Part shown: one piece after another, positions 1 to 11,800 of the stretch
Numbering within the stretch: the first letter of the stretch is position 1
How the letters are laid out: every line of letters starts with the position of its first letter
Assembly: GCF_047495875.1 (NCBI RefSeq)
Contig: NC_092463.1
Span: forward strand, 14,938,724-15,002,723
Direction of reading: 5' to 3'
Length of the DNA stretch: 64,000 nt
DNA from: Pithys albifrons albifrons
Taxonomy: Eukaryota > Chordata > Aves > Passeriformes > Thamnophilidae
Notes under the pieces: generated by a model
Seen by the model: the letters and a program-made list of their open reading frames with translations, nothing else
The model's database searches: none
Told to the model about the DNA's origin: nothing
Translations under genes and position numbers: made by a program

Positions 1-660
1 CAGTGGGTGGGTTGTCAGTTTGGCAGAGACAGTGGCCATCACATAAGCCAGGACCTGTCTGCAGTCAGGCTGCAGTCAGCCAGCTTGGTTACAAGTGCAC
101 AGTGTGAAAACCAGGTGCTGTACTGCAAATGTTCTACAGGTCAGAACAGCTTGGGATCTTATAGGGAGCTATTTACTAGCATAAATGTCAGATGGACTTT
201 TAAATGTTACCAAAGCCAAGCAGAGCTTGAGTGTGCAGCATCACTGAGTACTGATAAATTGTGTTTTTTGTTGTTGTGTTCTTAGTTAATGAATGTTGAG
301 ATATTATTCAAATGCAAAATTGGCTTCTCAGATCTGTCCATACAAGTCTCTGGACTGGGTGATAGGAATATTGTTTGTCTTTTTACAGGTCTTTAAAGTA
401 CCACTGTTTATATTATGGTTTGATTGGAAACTTTTCAAATGTATTTTTAATAAGGCACTTGTCCTATTCAACTAGTAAGTTGGCAGTAAAGTGGGACACA
501 TTTGTAATTCCTGAAAGAATGGGATTCTCCTTTGTGTTCTGGTTACTTGGCTTGTTGGCTGATAAATGTCTGTGCTTAATATGCACGTAGACATTTGGAT
601 GTTGGTTACAGAATTACTGAAAAATGTTGGTCATATTTTGTGTACTTTGTGTTAATAAAA
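1..660 (+). other. AT-rich sequence ending in a possible transcript 3' end
   Basis: No coding exon is recognised. The stretch is T-rich on the plus strand and ends at a canonical AATAAA at 654-659 followed by 'cactgtagtgattg', which could act as a GU-type downstream element. This would fit the 3' UTR of a plus-strand gene lying upstream of the window. The hexamer alone occurs often by chance, so the call is tentative. Confidence 0.2.
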
Positions 661-3340
661 CACTGTAGTGATTGAAACCAAAAGCAAATTTGAAGACCAT
701 ATCTTAGTAAATAACAATAAAGGTAGTTAGAAAGGAAAATCTCTCTGTAATATAAAATTTTTAACAGGGTTGTCAGGTGGGACTGGTCAACTGAATAAAG
801 TAGGCAAGTGGGACTGAGAACCTTGAAAAACAAGGCAACCTAAATTGGATTAATAAGAACAAAATAACAGCAACACACCTGTTCAACCCTTCATAACTTG
901 AGCAAAGGACAGAATTCATGTTAAGCCGCACAACATATTCTCATTCTCCAGCTTCATCCTTCCAAAACCCCAATTGTTCAAGCCCGTATCTAAGTACAGG
1001 AACATATGTTCTTCCTCTTTATTAGCCTCAGCCTTGGGACACATGTATCTTTTTGATTTTTGGTTGTTTTCAACCAGCATCTGGAGAAAGGGTTGTTGGA
1101 ACATCTTTATTACACAATGTTGCATTCTGTAGATACCTGTCCAGTGACTTCTGCTTTTACTGGCACTGGTTAACTGGAGCTTCCAAGACTTGTGGATATA
1201 GTGTTATTTGTTCTATACTGAGAGGAAATGCCACTTGCAGTGTATGCTAGGCAGCAGTGCCAGTATTCTGATTTATGTCCTCTTTTCTTGCAGGTATAAA
1301 CAACTAGTGTAGATTGTAAATGTTTTAGTTGTAAATTTTATTTCTGTTTGTGCCTTTGCATGCATAGCAGAGCATATGCACCTATAGTGCATTTTTCTGT
1401 AACTTCATTTGTTCATGTTTCATTAGAATGAAGATAGGATAATACTAAAAGCCCTGTTGAAACCCATATATGCTTATGCTTTACCCATTCAGACAGATTT
1501 AATTAGTTCAGTGTAACCTCATTCTTGACCAGTTTATATTGGTAATTCATTATCATTTGGTTCTTCTTTATTACCCTCCATGTGTGGATATATTGATTAT
1601 TTAATATTCTGCTGCCATGTTTTTCAGGTATTTAATTCCAGGCATTGTTATACACAACATAACCCCCTGGTCCTGCTATCTGTGCCTTTTTAAAATACAG
1701 ATATCATGTTTTGTCCTCTCTAGATTTCCAAGATAACTTCATTCTTCTGGCTTTCACAGCATGATAGCAAAGATTCCTTCTCATTTCTGAACCACACCAA
1801 TGTGGGTTGTATACAATCCTGCCACTTTGCAAAGCCCCACATATTCTTTAAATTGTTCCTCCTCAATTCACAGACATTCAGTTGTTCAAATCAATCTCTC
1901 GAAATACCAGATCAGAATTTCCATTTCTAAGGGGACTAACACTGAGCTGTCATTGAGCTTTGCATAATTCTCTGAGTTAATGCTTCCTTATTCCTTCTGG
2001 TAACTGGCCTAGACTTCCCTCCTTTATCTTTTTACTTTTGGTATATTTATAGTAATATTTTATGCTACCTCCTATGTCTGCTATTAACTGCAAGTCATTT
2101 TCGACCTGATGTTTTTGATATCTTCAATGTTCTAAGTTCTTAAATAATACTGCATATAACCATGCTTTTCACTAATTAATCTCCCTATAGCAAAGGTGGC
2201 ATCAGGATGCTGGTATTCACCAACAATTTAATACATCAAAGCCTAACTTTTGTGGCTGCGAGAGATGCCACTAACAAATTGCAAACAGCAGTTTCAAGTC
2301 TCCGTTTCTATGTCCACTGGCACTTTCACTGCAGTGAAATACTAATGGGTGATCAACAAAAGGTCATCTGAGAACAGAGAAGTTCTGTTGGGTGATGCAA
2401 TTAGCAGAAACTGTTTCTTCTGCTGGTAACAGGCTATGAACCATCAGAAAAAAATTGTAAGTGCATTATTTTATGATTTGAGGTTGGATTTATGCATATT
2501 TTTAATAAGATGCTCATTAATATTTCAGAGAGCGGTCATAAAGGTTATGTGGGCTTTTTCTATGATTTTGCCTTATTATATGACTAATAGAAAAACAATA
2601 AACAGGAATTAATTTACAGCAAATTGCAGCTCCAAAACTGTGTATTGATTTATCCATATTTTCCTTACAATTAATCTCTTTTAGATTTTGGTTTTAGAAG
2701 GGAAAGGCCTGGAATTATTTTAAAAAGTTAATTACATCATATTGCTGTGGTCTAGGAACAGTGTGCAGGGACTAGTTAGGATATGACCAAGTGCATGACA
2801 TGGGGCTTGTTGCAACCTGCCTCCTTAGCCCTTAGCTCAAGTCCTTCCATAGGGCATTGATAGAAACAGGAGAGTGAACAAGGTAAAATGCAGTAATGAT
2901 CAATTTACAAACACAAATATTTAGGGTTAAAATGGTGTGTTTGATGCTGTTCTGTATAGAACAGGAATGTCTCTTAAGGTATGTGCTTACTGAATCAGTT
3001 ATGATTGACAATGCCACAATTTAGAAAAGGAAGTGATCTGCCATCTTCTTATTATAGCTTGGTGAAACTAAATGTGATCTTCTCACACACTCTCTACAAA
3101 TATTTCCTGTGCAATGCAAGAAAAGCCTAATAGCTCAGCAGGGACTCTCAGTAAGATTTTATCTGAGAGTTTTGATTGACACTGCCCAGCTGAAGTAATG
3201 TATCTACTGATTCTGAGGGATGCCTCTGGGGGCTTACTTTGACCATGATGTGTGCACCTCCTACTGTGAGATATCTCCTCCTTCATAGACACTAAACCCA
3301 CAGTCAGCTATTATCTCATGTTGTCCTAGAGTATTTTTTG
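661..3340. other. AT-rich non-coding sequence, no gene seen
   Basis: Only short open frames are present (75 codons or fewer), none with a recognisable family pattern. No repeat family was recognised. Some stretches, such as 2440-2720, are very AT-rich. Confidence 0.5.
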
Positions 3341-3344
3341 CTAA

Positions 3345-3540
3345 CTACATTGGGAACACAAGACAAGGTTTCAACAGAGGACGGCTTCAGGACGCCCTGT
3401 GTGGGAGGCCATCATGGCCTGCCCAGAGCCGGTGGCAGCCAACCCTGTGCCTCTTGTAGACACTGCCCTCATCAAGGGAGCAAGGCTTTGGGGCCAACTC
3501 ATGCAGCGATACTTTGAGTGATGGCCAGATCCTGCCCATG
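3345..3540 (+). other. GC-rich patch with a 58-codon open frame, unidentified
   Basis: About 180 bases are clearly richer in G and C than the flanks and hold several CpG dinucleotides (for example at 'gacgg', 'gacgcc', 'gccggt', 'agcgat'). A plus-strand frame is open from 3345 to a TGA at about 3519 with no stop, including the segment EAIMACPEPVAANPVPLVD. I do not recognise the product. It could be a fragment of an unrecognised repeat, a decayed processed copy of a gene, or chance. Confidence 0.3.
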
Positions 3541-6500
3541 GTGCAAATGAGAGAATGGTTTCAGAGGGACTGGGAAGAAGGTGTTAATCAACTTTAGTTA
3601 CTGGACTGTTGGATTGCCCTTACAGGCAAGTGGAGAAGGACTCCAAAAAGCTGGTGGTCACCAGTAACATAGCCTGAAAGTTCTGAGGGCTGGACAGAGT
3701 CAGTAGTGCATCTTGGTGTCGTCTGGTAACCCTGTGGAATGTCCTCCTGTTCAAGGACTGACTTGTACATACTGCACTCGAGGGAGCATGCCAAGAGACA
3801 GGCATGAGTTTATCAATAAGCCAAGGAGCCCAGGGCAGTGGTTAGTCTTAGAATGTCATGTATGGAGGGAAAGTCTCCATGCTACAGTCATACATGCCAG
3901 GGCCCATGGATATTCTTGAAAGAAAAGAAGGAGAATATGATGAAGTAGAACAAAAAGCCCTTTAAGGATCAAGGTTTGTGAGCTAAGAAATGGAAAGACA
4001 GGGAAAAAAGGTCAGAACTCAGTTAATGCTGCTACTAGATGTGAGCAAGCTCCAGGACAGCTTTACTCCTCAAATGGGGCATGCTGCTTCAGGCAAACCT
4101 TTTTCAGTGTTTTGGGTCTGGATGGGGCCCTACAGGTACTGAACTCTGTTAGTACCACCACCAGTGTTAAATTTCCCTTGTATTGTGCTAAACATTTGCT
4201 GTGAGCTAAGATACAGTGAATAAGTTAAAGTCTTATGATGTTCTCAGTCACGTGTTACGCAAGGACAAGTTCCAAAATGTGTAATAAATATTCAGGTTAT
4301 TGCAGTGTATCTGCAATAATCTAGTCTGTATGAGTAAGGGAAGGACTTTGTAATGCATATTTTAAAGCCTTTGTGACTTTGCTGACTGTTTTTTGCAGAA
4401 AGTAGGTGTGAAATTTGTAATTAGTATATTCTGGGATTGTCATAATATTGACCTTGCTAATTCAGACCTCAGGGACAAGCGGTGGAGCCTAAAGCAGAAA
4501 AATACTGTTATGATGTTAACTGCTATAATGTGGTTTACTGAAGCCAAAGAAGGAATAATAAAAAGCATGGTGTCTTGGGTTTTCCTGCATAGTCCAATTT
4601 GCAAGGACAAAGGAAAGAGTGGGTCAAAGGTGTCCCTTCTCCAAATGAGAGAATTTTGTGATAGATGATCATTCATGATGAAGTTTGCCTAGAGAGCAGC
4701 TATTTTCCATTATTTCAAGGATTTTTTATCAAGGCCTTGTGAAGGATAGGTATGACACCCAGACTGTATCATACTTAGTAGAATTTTACAATTACCTGTT
4801 TTGTTTTAAGTGTTGTCAGTGGCCAAGAGTGCTTTCACATACATACAGTTGGCTTGTCATACATATGTACAGCTCCATGTACACCTGGTTGTCAGTGGCA
4901 CAGAGCAGTGGAAAAGCTGGGAGGGCAAACAGGGTTGTGAGTGAGTGGCTGCAAACTGAGAGGGGCAGTGGCTGACTTCTGACATGGTGCTTGTTTAGAA
5001 CACAGCTCAGCTACAGAAAGAAAGAGCACAACACCCAAGGACTGCCACAGCCTCTCCTCTAATTCTCTGATTCTGTGCAGAGCAAAGCCTGCTTTGACAC
5101 TATGCAGGTTTTGTGAGGGTTTATCCTCCTGAACATCTCTGAGCCCAGCCTGGGCAGTTAGTTGTCTCCTGGTGGTGCCCAGTAGCCTGGCAGCCTTGCT
5201 TCTTCATGCTAGTGTAAAAGGTACAGTAAATTTAACAGAGAAACTGTCAGAGCCATAAGAAGAAAATAGGTATCTGCTTGACAGATCTGCTGTGACTGAA
5301 ATCGTATCTATCAGGAGTTTAAAAGCTGCTGTAGGTAAGGGCAGTCCTATGCAGTGTGGTGGGTGCAAGGAAGCCTGTGTCCTGCTGACTCTGTGAAAGT
5401 ACCACTGCTACTCTGAGGAGCTTGCACTGTAAAACTGACAGACTCAGTAAGTTGTTTTATTCAGTGAGAGTTATAGCAAAAGAATCTCAATGAATAATTT
5501 CTCCTTTACCTTCACACCTACAGGTCTAGCAGACTGAAACACAAGTGATGGCATAGCATAAGGAAAAGCATTGCTCACCAAGAACCCAAAAGTGTTCTGA
5601 AAGATGGAGATCAGCCTCTGTGATGGACATTTACATTCAGAGCTAAGTATCAACAAAATTATGGAGAAGACATCCCCTTTATAAATTCTTTATCTTCTCC
5701 AAAAGGCTTATTTTCAAAGCTTCTGTTTCAAACTGCTCTTCTTGCAACTTTTACTCTTGAAAAAAATGACCTTTGTCATCTATGCCCAGTACACTGAGAC
5801 TCTTGTTTCCATCTAATCCAAGCCTGTAGGGACTACTTTTGCCCCTTCTCTTTGGTGGTAGGGTAGGTTTGATTTGTATCATTGTCTGGCTGAGTATGAA
5901 AAGGTGACATTATAGCACTCTTGTGGCATCTTTGAAACATTCTGAAGCTTTCTTGGAATGTCCTTTTAATTCTGTTTTATTGTGGAAGCATTAATTATTT
6001 TTTAGAGATAAAGGAAGTGTTAGAAACATTCCTAAAATGTTCTGCTTTTACTGATCCGGCAACTTTAATTTTTAATTTCCAATTTTTGTATAGTGAATCT
6101 CTAATGGTGTTTAGTACATTGAAGGTTGTAGATCAGCGGACAGTTGTGGCAATGTTAACTGAAATGTTTTCTGCTCTTCATTCACCCTTCACTGTCCCTT
6201 TTATGCCACAGTTCATGAAGCTTCATGTTCAACCCCAGATTCAGGAACTTGACAGGGGCAAAAAATAACCTTGCAAAAGAAGACATTATTTTTAATGCAA
6301 GTCAGTCCCAGAAAATTAAAGCAATGAAGAGACTACACAGAGGAGCTACCTCTCAAATGTGTAACTTTTAGACACTCTTTGGTGTGTAAATTTGAAGCAC
6401 AGAGTGGAAAGAAGCTTTTGCTCTGCAGTTATCATTAAGGGCATCTACATCGACTGCTTAGGAAAAATGGGAGAAAAAATTGTTCTGTTAAAGTAGTTAT

Positions 6501-6929
6501 TTCAATAACAACGAGACTAAAGTGAGAAGAGACTACTTTTTCTCCCTGTGTGGGAGAAGAAACTACTTAATTCCAATACAGTCTGTTGTAATCAATTAAA
6601 GAAGGGTGTGGTTAGAGCACAAGCCCAAACAAGTGAAATGAAGCACTTTTTATAGCATAATTTTTTCTAAGGGGAAATCTTGAATGTTCTTACTTCAAAT
6701 TCTCCTGGGTTATAATTTTCTGAAAGATCCCATTTAACCTTAAATAACTTGGTATGTTATTTTTCAGTGCTTTTTATATATTTCATTCAATAACCGGGAT
6801 GATGCTAACAAAAGATATTATCTCTGTGTAGCACAGATATAACTGAGATGGAGAAGAACAAAGTGGCTGGACTGTGGTGAGAACTGGAAGGAGGAGGAAA
6901 ATATAAACCAGAAACATAAAACAAGGAAT
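3541..6929. other. Non-coding sequence, no gene or repeat recognised
   Basis: Open frames are short (96 codons or fewer) and carry no recognisable domain. Composition is AT-rich, with moderately GC-richer parts near 3.6-3.9 kb and 4.9-5.2 kb. Confidence 0.5.
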
Positions 6930-7090
6930 TCAGGATAATTTGGATTGGAAGAGACCTTGGAAGGTCTGTAGTCTAACCTCTTGCTCAAAGCTGGGCCAGC
7001 TACAAATCAGACTATACTACTCTGGGTTTTATGCAGTTGGGTCTTTAAAACTTCTCAGGATGACAAGACTGAAATTTAATAATTTAGTGG
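6930..7090 (-). mobile_element. Old CR1 3'-end fragment
   Basis: The plus strand carries the complement of a CR1 3' end: 'ttggattggaagagacctt', then 'tctgtagtctaacctcttgc', 'ctgggccagctacaaatcag' and 'cagttgggtctttaaaact'. These correspond in order to the CR1 3' UTR read backwards. The terminal ATTCTATG repeats are not preserved. Similarity fades after about 7090, though decayed sequence may extend to about 7200. Confidence 0.8.
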
Positions 7091-8467
7091 CTGAAGAAAG
7101 GTGAAGCTCCTGTGTGTTTTGATCCTGAAACAGCCTCTAATGTTAAAATTATTATTTTTGGTTCTGATTAAATAGAATTTTTATACTGAAACTGCTCTTT
7201 CAGAATGACAGCTACATCCAGCTTTGGTGACATTTGCAACATTTTGGAGGGCATTTGTGGTAGAAGAGTTGCTAAAATATTGACAGCATCAAGTCATAGG
7301 TCAGACATGGGCTGTATTTCAGAAAATGCAGGCTCTCTGGGATGTCTACATGGAGTTGGTATATGATATACGACCTCTGAGAGGTCTTCCAGAGACAGGC
7401 AAGATACCCTGGACTTTCTGAAGGACTCACAGATCTTGCTGGGGCTCCCCTAGATGTCAGCACTAGGGTGGAAATCATAACTCCCCTGTGAAAAAAACAA
7501 ATCTTTAGTCTTAATAGAGCACTATAGAGACTATAGAATAGTTCATTATGGCTGTAAAATGAAATGCAGAATTATAGCAGAAGAAGATATGGAAAAGATT
7601 CTCCTGGGAATTAGTCCTTTAAAACAATCCCAGTTTTCAGGGTTCAAAATTGACTTCAAGACCATCCATATTTTAGCTTTTTGTAACTATCTCAAGGGCA
7701 ACGTATGCTAAAAATGTTCAGCATGAAATAACTTTTTAAATTAACCACGTTCCTTGAAGAAATATTTCCTCTTCCTTCTCAGAATCATGGGGAAAATAAA
7801 ACACACATTTAATCAGAAATGTGCTGGCATACAACTCTGGTAATCTAACCTTTCTATTCTAATATTTATAAATGCCATGTGTTATGGTAATGAGTAAGCA
7901 GTAATTTTATTAAAAGTACTTTACAAGTGTGAGCAGATTCAGTTTCTCAGAAATTTTTTCCAGTGCAGATTTCTCGGATGATCTCTTATGTGGCTTCATG
8001 GGCACTTCCAGTCAGTGGTGAGCTCAAGGGCTAGGTGAAGTGCCCTTGCCAGAAGATATAGTTGCAGGTTTTTGGCATGTGTTATCTCACTTAGCTGCTC
8101 TTTGGAGCTGTGTAATTCCTCTTGTATGGAAACCTTACACAGATCTTGGACTTGAGAAAGTATCCCATCAAAACATCGCTGTTGGTAATACACTGAGCAA
8201 GAACATTCCTTCTGCAGAGAAAAGCTGCATCACAATATCATTAAATTAAAAAGTGAAGGGTATAAGAAAATAAATAATAGAAAATGCTGAATCCCTTGAA
8301 CATTGTTCTAGAGTTGTTTTGAGGCATATCACAGCAAGGTCCAGTTTGGGTTGAAGGAATGAAATACGATGTGGCAATGCATTCTCAATACATGGCTTGG
8401 AGGATGTCATGTCAGAAATGGGCTGATGAAGAAAATACGCCAGCCACTGAGAATGCTTTAACAACTG
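7091..8467. other. Non-coding sequence, no gene or repeat recognised
   Basis: The first 100 bases may be decayed CR1 continuing from 6930-7090. Beyond that nothing is recognised and open frames stay under 75 codons. Confidence 0.45.
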
Positions 8468-8880
8468 ATGTTTTTAATGTGGTTTAAATGTACTAAATGT
8501 AAAAAGTGCATAATCACTGCTTCTTCTTCCCATAACCCCCTGCCAGGCCAAGGGGCTGGGAGAAGGACAGTGATCTCATATTTCCTGTTACCCCCTCCCA
8601 TTGAATGTAAATCCCCTTATTTTATTGGCACAAATCCAGACTTCCCTCTTGTCCCTTATTGGTGAATTTGTATCCCTCCAAAGTCCATATAAACCCGTAC
8701 CCCTGATTAAACTTCCTCTTTGTTCCTGCCTTCGACGGTGGTCCCTGTGTGTCCTTTCTGGGGGCTCTCAGAGACCACATGGGTGGGGTAAGCATAGAGC
8801 ACACACTTCTCCTAAGTTAATGGACTTATAATCCAGGACCAGGAGAAGTCCCATATCGTTGCAGATTTCCTTCAGCATAA
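8468..8880 (+). mobile_element. Candidate solo LTR of an ERV
   Basis: A segment with LTR-like control signals stands out from its AT-rich surroundings. It has two inverted CCAAT boxes (attgg at 8624-8628 and 8658-8662), a TATAAA box at 8688-8693 and an ATTAAA polyadenylation signal at 8706-8711. A 'cttcctctttgttcctgcct' block and a GT-rich 'ggtccctgtgtgtcctttct' stretch follow. The tight TATA-to-polyA spacing and pyrimidine-rich C-containing U3 are typical of retroviral LTRs. TG/CA ends, a primer-binding site and target duplications could not be fixed; a TG at 8469 is a possible start. No viral coding sequence is next to it. It could also be a promoter of another kind. Confidence 0.5.
8688..8711 (+). 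promoter_or_regulatory. TATA box and ATTAAA polyadenylation signal of the candidate LTR
   Basis: TATAAA at 8688-8693 is followed 12 bases later by ATTAAA at 8706-8711. Upstream lie two inverted CCAAT boxes 26-60 bases away. The arrangement is what one expects where U3 meets R in an LTR with the polyA signal close to the start site. Activity is not known. Confidence 0.4.
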
Positions 8881-11800
8881 CGAGGTTACAAGAAACCAAC
8901 CCTCATAATACGAGGGTGAATTTCTCAGCTGTTTGTTTTGCCTGCTTCTTTGCTTGTTTTTCACAATAAACCTTCTGCTAATCCTGAAAGAGTTTATCAA
9001 TAAAAGTAAAGGAGGTCTGCAACTGTGGGGCCATCAAGAACTGAAAAAGTGATACATACAAAACCTGTACAGAGTGATGTGGTCACAGCAACCATTCCCT
9101 AAGTTAAATTTAGACCTCAATAGCTGGTTTAGCATTTTGTTTTCCTGGATATTTCTATTATGTTAATGCTGTGCAGCTTTTCCCTTCCCTTTAGTACATG
9201 GTGGATTAGTAAACACAGTAAAACTTCCTGAACTTCTCAGCAACCTTCATTACTGTAGTTCATAAGCAGAGAAGTTTAATTCAAAAGTTATCAAGCTACT
9301 CCAAAAACACATCAATGCCATTCACCCCCTTCCAGTACACATTTTGATTTCTGCTGTTCAAACAGCTCAAAAAGTTTAAGCTCTTTCAATTTACAGAGTT
9401 ATTTTCTTCCCCTATCTCCAGCTTTCTCAAGACAATACATGTGTACAAAGAAATGAAGGATATGAAGATCTTAAATTTCAGTGTTAATAAACAAAAGACA
9501 GTTTTTTCCTCTCTTTGTAGCCATTGGGCAGATGAAAGACCTAAAACCAAGTCTCTATTTTGTTTAATTTGGAATAAGATCTGGAACTAAGGTGATTCAC
9601 AGGCCTGTATATTATTAGCTTATTGAATATTGTTGATTAAGAGTATATCTCTTTATGAAGCTATTTCAAATTAGTATAAATACTTAAATAATTATTGAAT
9701 CTGAATTTTCCATCTATGGGAAATAACATGAATTTCAAGGTTTATAATGTCAATCTCACTTCTTCTCCCTCTCTTTGTGAATATGGAATTACTTGCTGTT
9801 CTTCTCAAGGCTATAATGCTTTAATTCTTCAGAAGTTCAATCTTCATGGACCTGCCCTACTCCTGTCCCTTTTGACTTAATATGACTGTGCTCCACAACC
9901 TGGTGTTACAAGTCCTTGAACCTTTGTGTGACCCCAAACCAAGAAGATAACTTTCTGAGTCTCTTAAGCAAAGCACAGTACTCTTGCACAACACACTCAG
10001 GTCACAGCTGGATCTACACTTCTTCTGTGTGTATTGTGGTCTATTTGCTCAAAATGTTTTGACAACTGAGAAGGAAAACATTCAAACAGGAGAAAACTGA
10101 CCACAAGCTCATTCTGCAAGGCTGTCAGGAGATTTTTTTCTGTTCTTTTTGGCATTTCCCCTACAAGAACAGGCAAGGTTACCCATGAGTGCTTATTGTC
10201 CAAAGCTCAGCCAACAACTAGCCTTTTAGTGTCAGGAGAGCAAGAAATTTAGAAACTGTGGTAGGAGTGGGACTGCAAAAGTGCTGCAGGAGTGAAGAAC
10301 AGCCAACTGCAAGAATTATTCCTTGAGAATTTTTTAATGGAAAACATAGCAAGATGCAAGATTCAGCACCCTGCCTAGGGTTCAGGTGTGGGCTGGGACA
10401 CTCACAGTCTGTGTCTGCTCTTTCAGAGATAGGGTGAGCCCTATCAGACCTAGGCATGTGTTTATCGCCCTTCTGGCACTGAGCCTTATCAGTCCTCTGT
10501 GTTTTCCCATGCATACAATAGTGGATCACCCTGCTTTTGCCCACTGGTATTCTGGGCTTTGTTGACAGCATTTGCTTTCAGAAAGCTCTGAGCATAACAC
10601 TGCAATTTTTGTCCATTTGCTGCCATGTCTGACCTATGTTCTTTTGGGTTTTCTTTATTTGATTTTCCTATTTGATCCAAATTGATGTTTTATATTTCAT
10701 CCTTGGTAAGGTAAGGGGTACAGGGTTAAACTTTGCAAGTGGTATCAAGTGTTTCACTTCCTTTTCTCAAGTTCTTTGGTGTCTTTTTGGACAAGAACTA
10801 GCTTACAGCAAAGATATAAGGAGGAATGTTGCTGCTTCACCAAGCAGGCATTTAAAATAACGCCAGAGTAGGGCTCATCCCTGAATGCACTGTTTTAAGG
10901 TTCTTACTCAGTCCAGGCTTCATACTTAGTGGCTCACCTTCTCCAAAACACAGACAGAAGAGATGAAGAGATAAACGGAGAGATGAAGATGGCAGAAGCC
11001 AGTCATGGGCCCTTGCAAATTTGCAAGTAGCAGTGGTGGAGGGGAAGGGAAATGTGCTTAATGGAGACAGTGCTGTCTGGGGCTCTAATTATTTCTAGGT
11101 AGAAATAACTAAAGAACAAAAATACATTTGGTTTGTAGTGTAGGTGAAATAAACCCAAAATCTGGTCTTATTTGCTCAGACTGACAAAACTCACCAGTTT
11201 CCATCATTAACTGAAAGGCCTCCTGCCAACAGGGTCAAGGATCAGATTTTGGTTTGCTCACATTTTTCATCTTTGCAGAGTTTATGCTCAACATTGGATG
11301 TGTTGCTGAGAAAATGATCATCTAACAATGTAATTTATTCCTGTTCCTAGCTGGTTCACTGCCTAGCTTGATAATATCTCCCGCTATTGCACTGTTGTGC
11401 AAATAATGCTTGATGGAAATCAGTCAAATTGCACATTTGTATGAGGAGAGAAGCAGCAAAAGCCCTTCTTGCTGTTAAAATAACATGGCTTGGTCCCAGA
11501 AACCACACAGGGCTCCCTGTTGGGTGACAGTGACCTCTTGGAAAGCCTAAGTCTTGCCCTGGGGCTAAAATCTTGCATGTCCCTTAACCCTGCTGCACTC
11601 ATGGTGTCCAACTACAAAGCTGAATGATCAGAACATGCACAGTTTAACTGAAGTACAAAGACAAATGAGAGACTAAACTTCCTGAGCTTTGAGATATGAC
11701 ATGTAGGTGTACTGGGTTGGAACATGGCCAAGGGAGGTTGTATCCCCTCCCCTGAGCACTGCAGGTGCCACAGGAATTCTCTGTCCTAGACAAAATGTTG

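Noticed and set aside
6017..6268. 83-codon frame with a compact C-terminal segment
   Set aside because: No family recognised and no start or splice support; probably chance.
11708..11800. 'actgggttggaacatggcca' and the following GC-richer sequence, considered as an LTR fragment
   Set aside because: Only a few words are reminiscent; no ordered landmarks or boundaries could be found.
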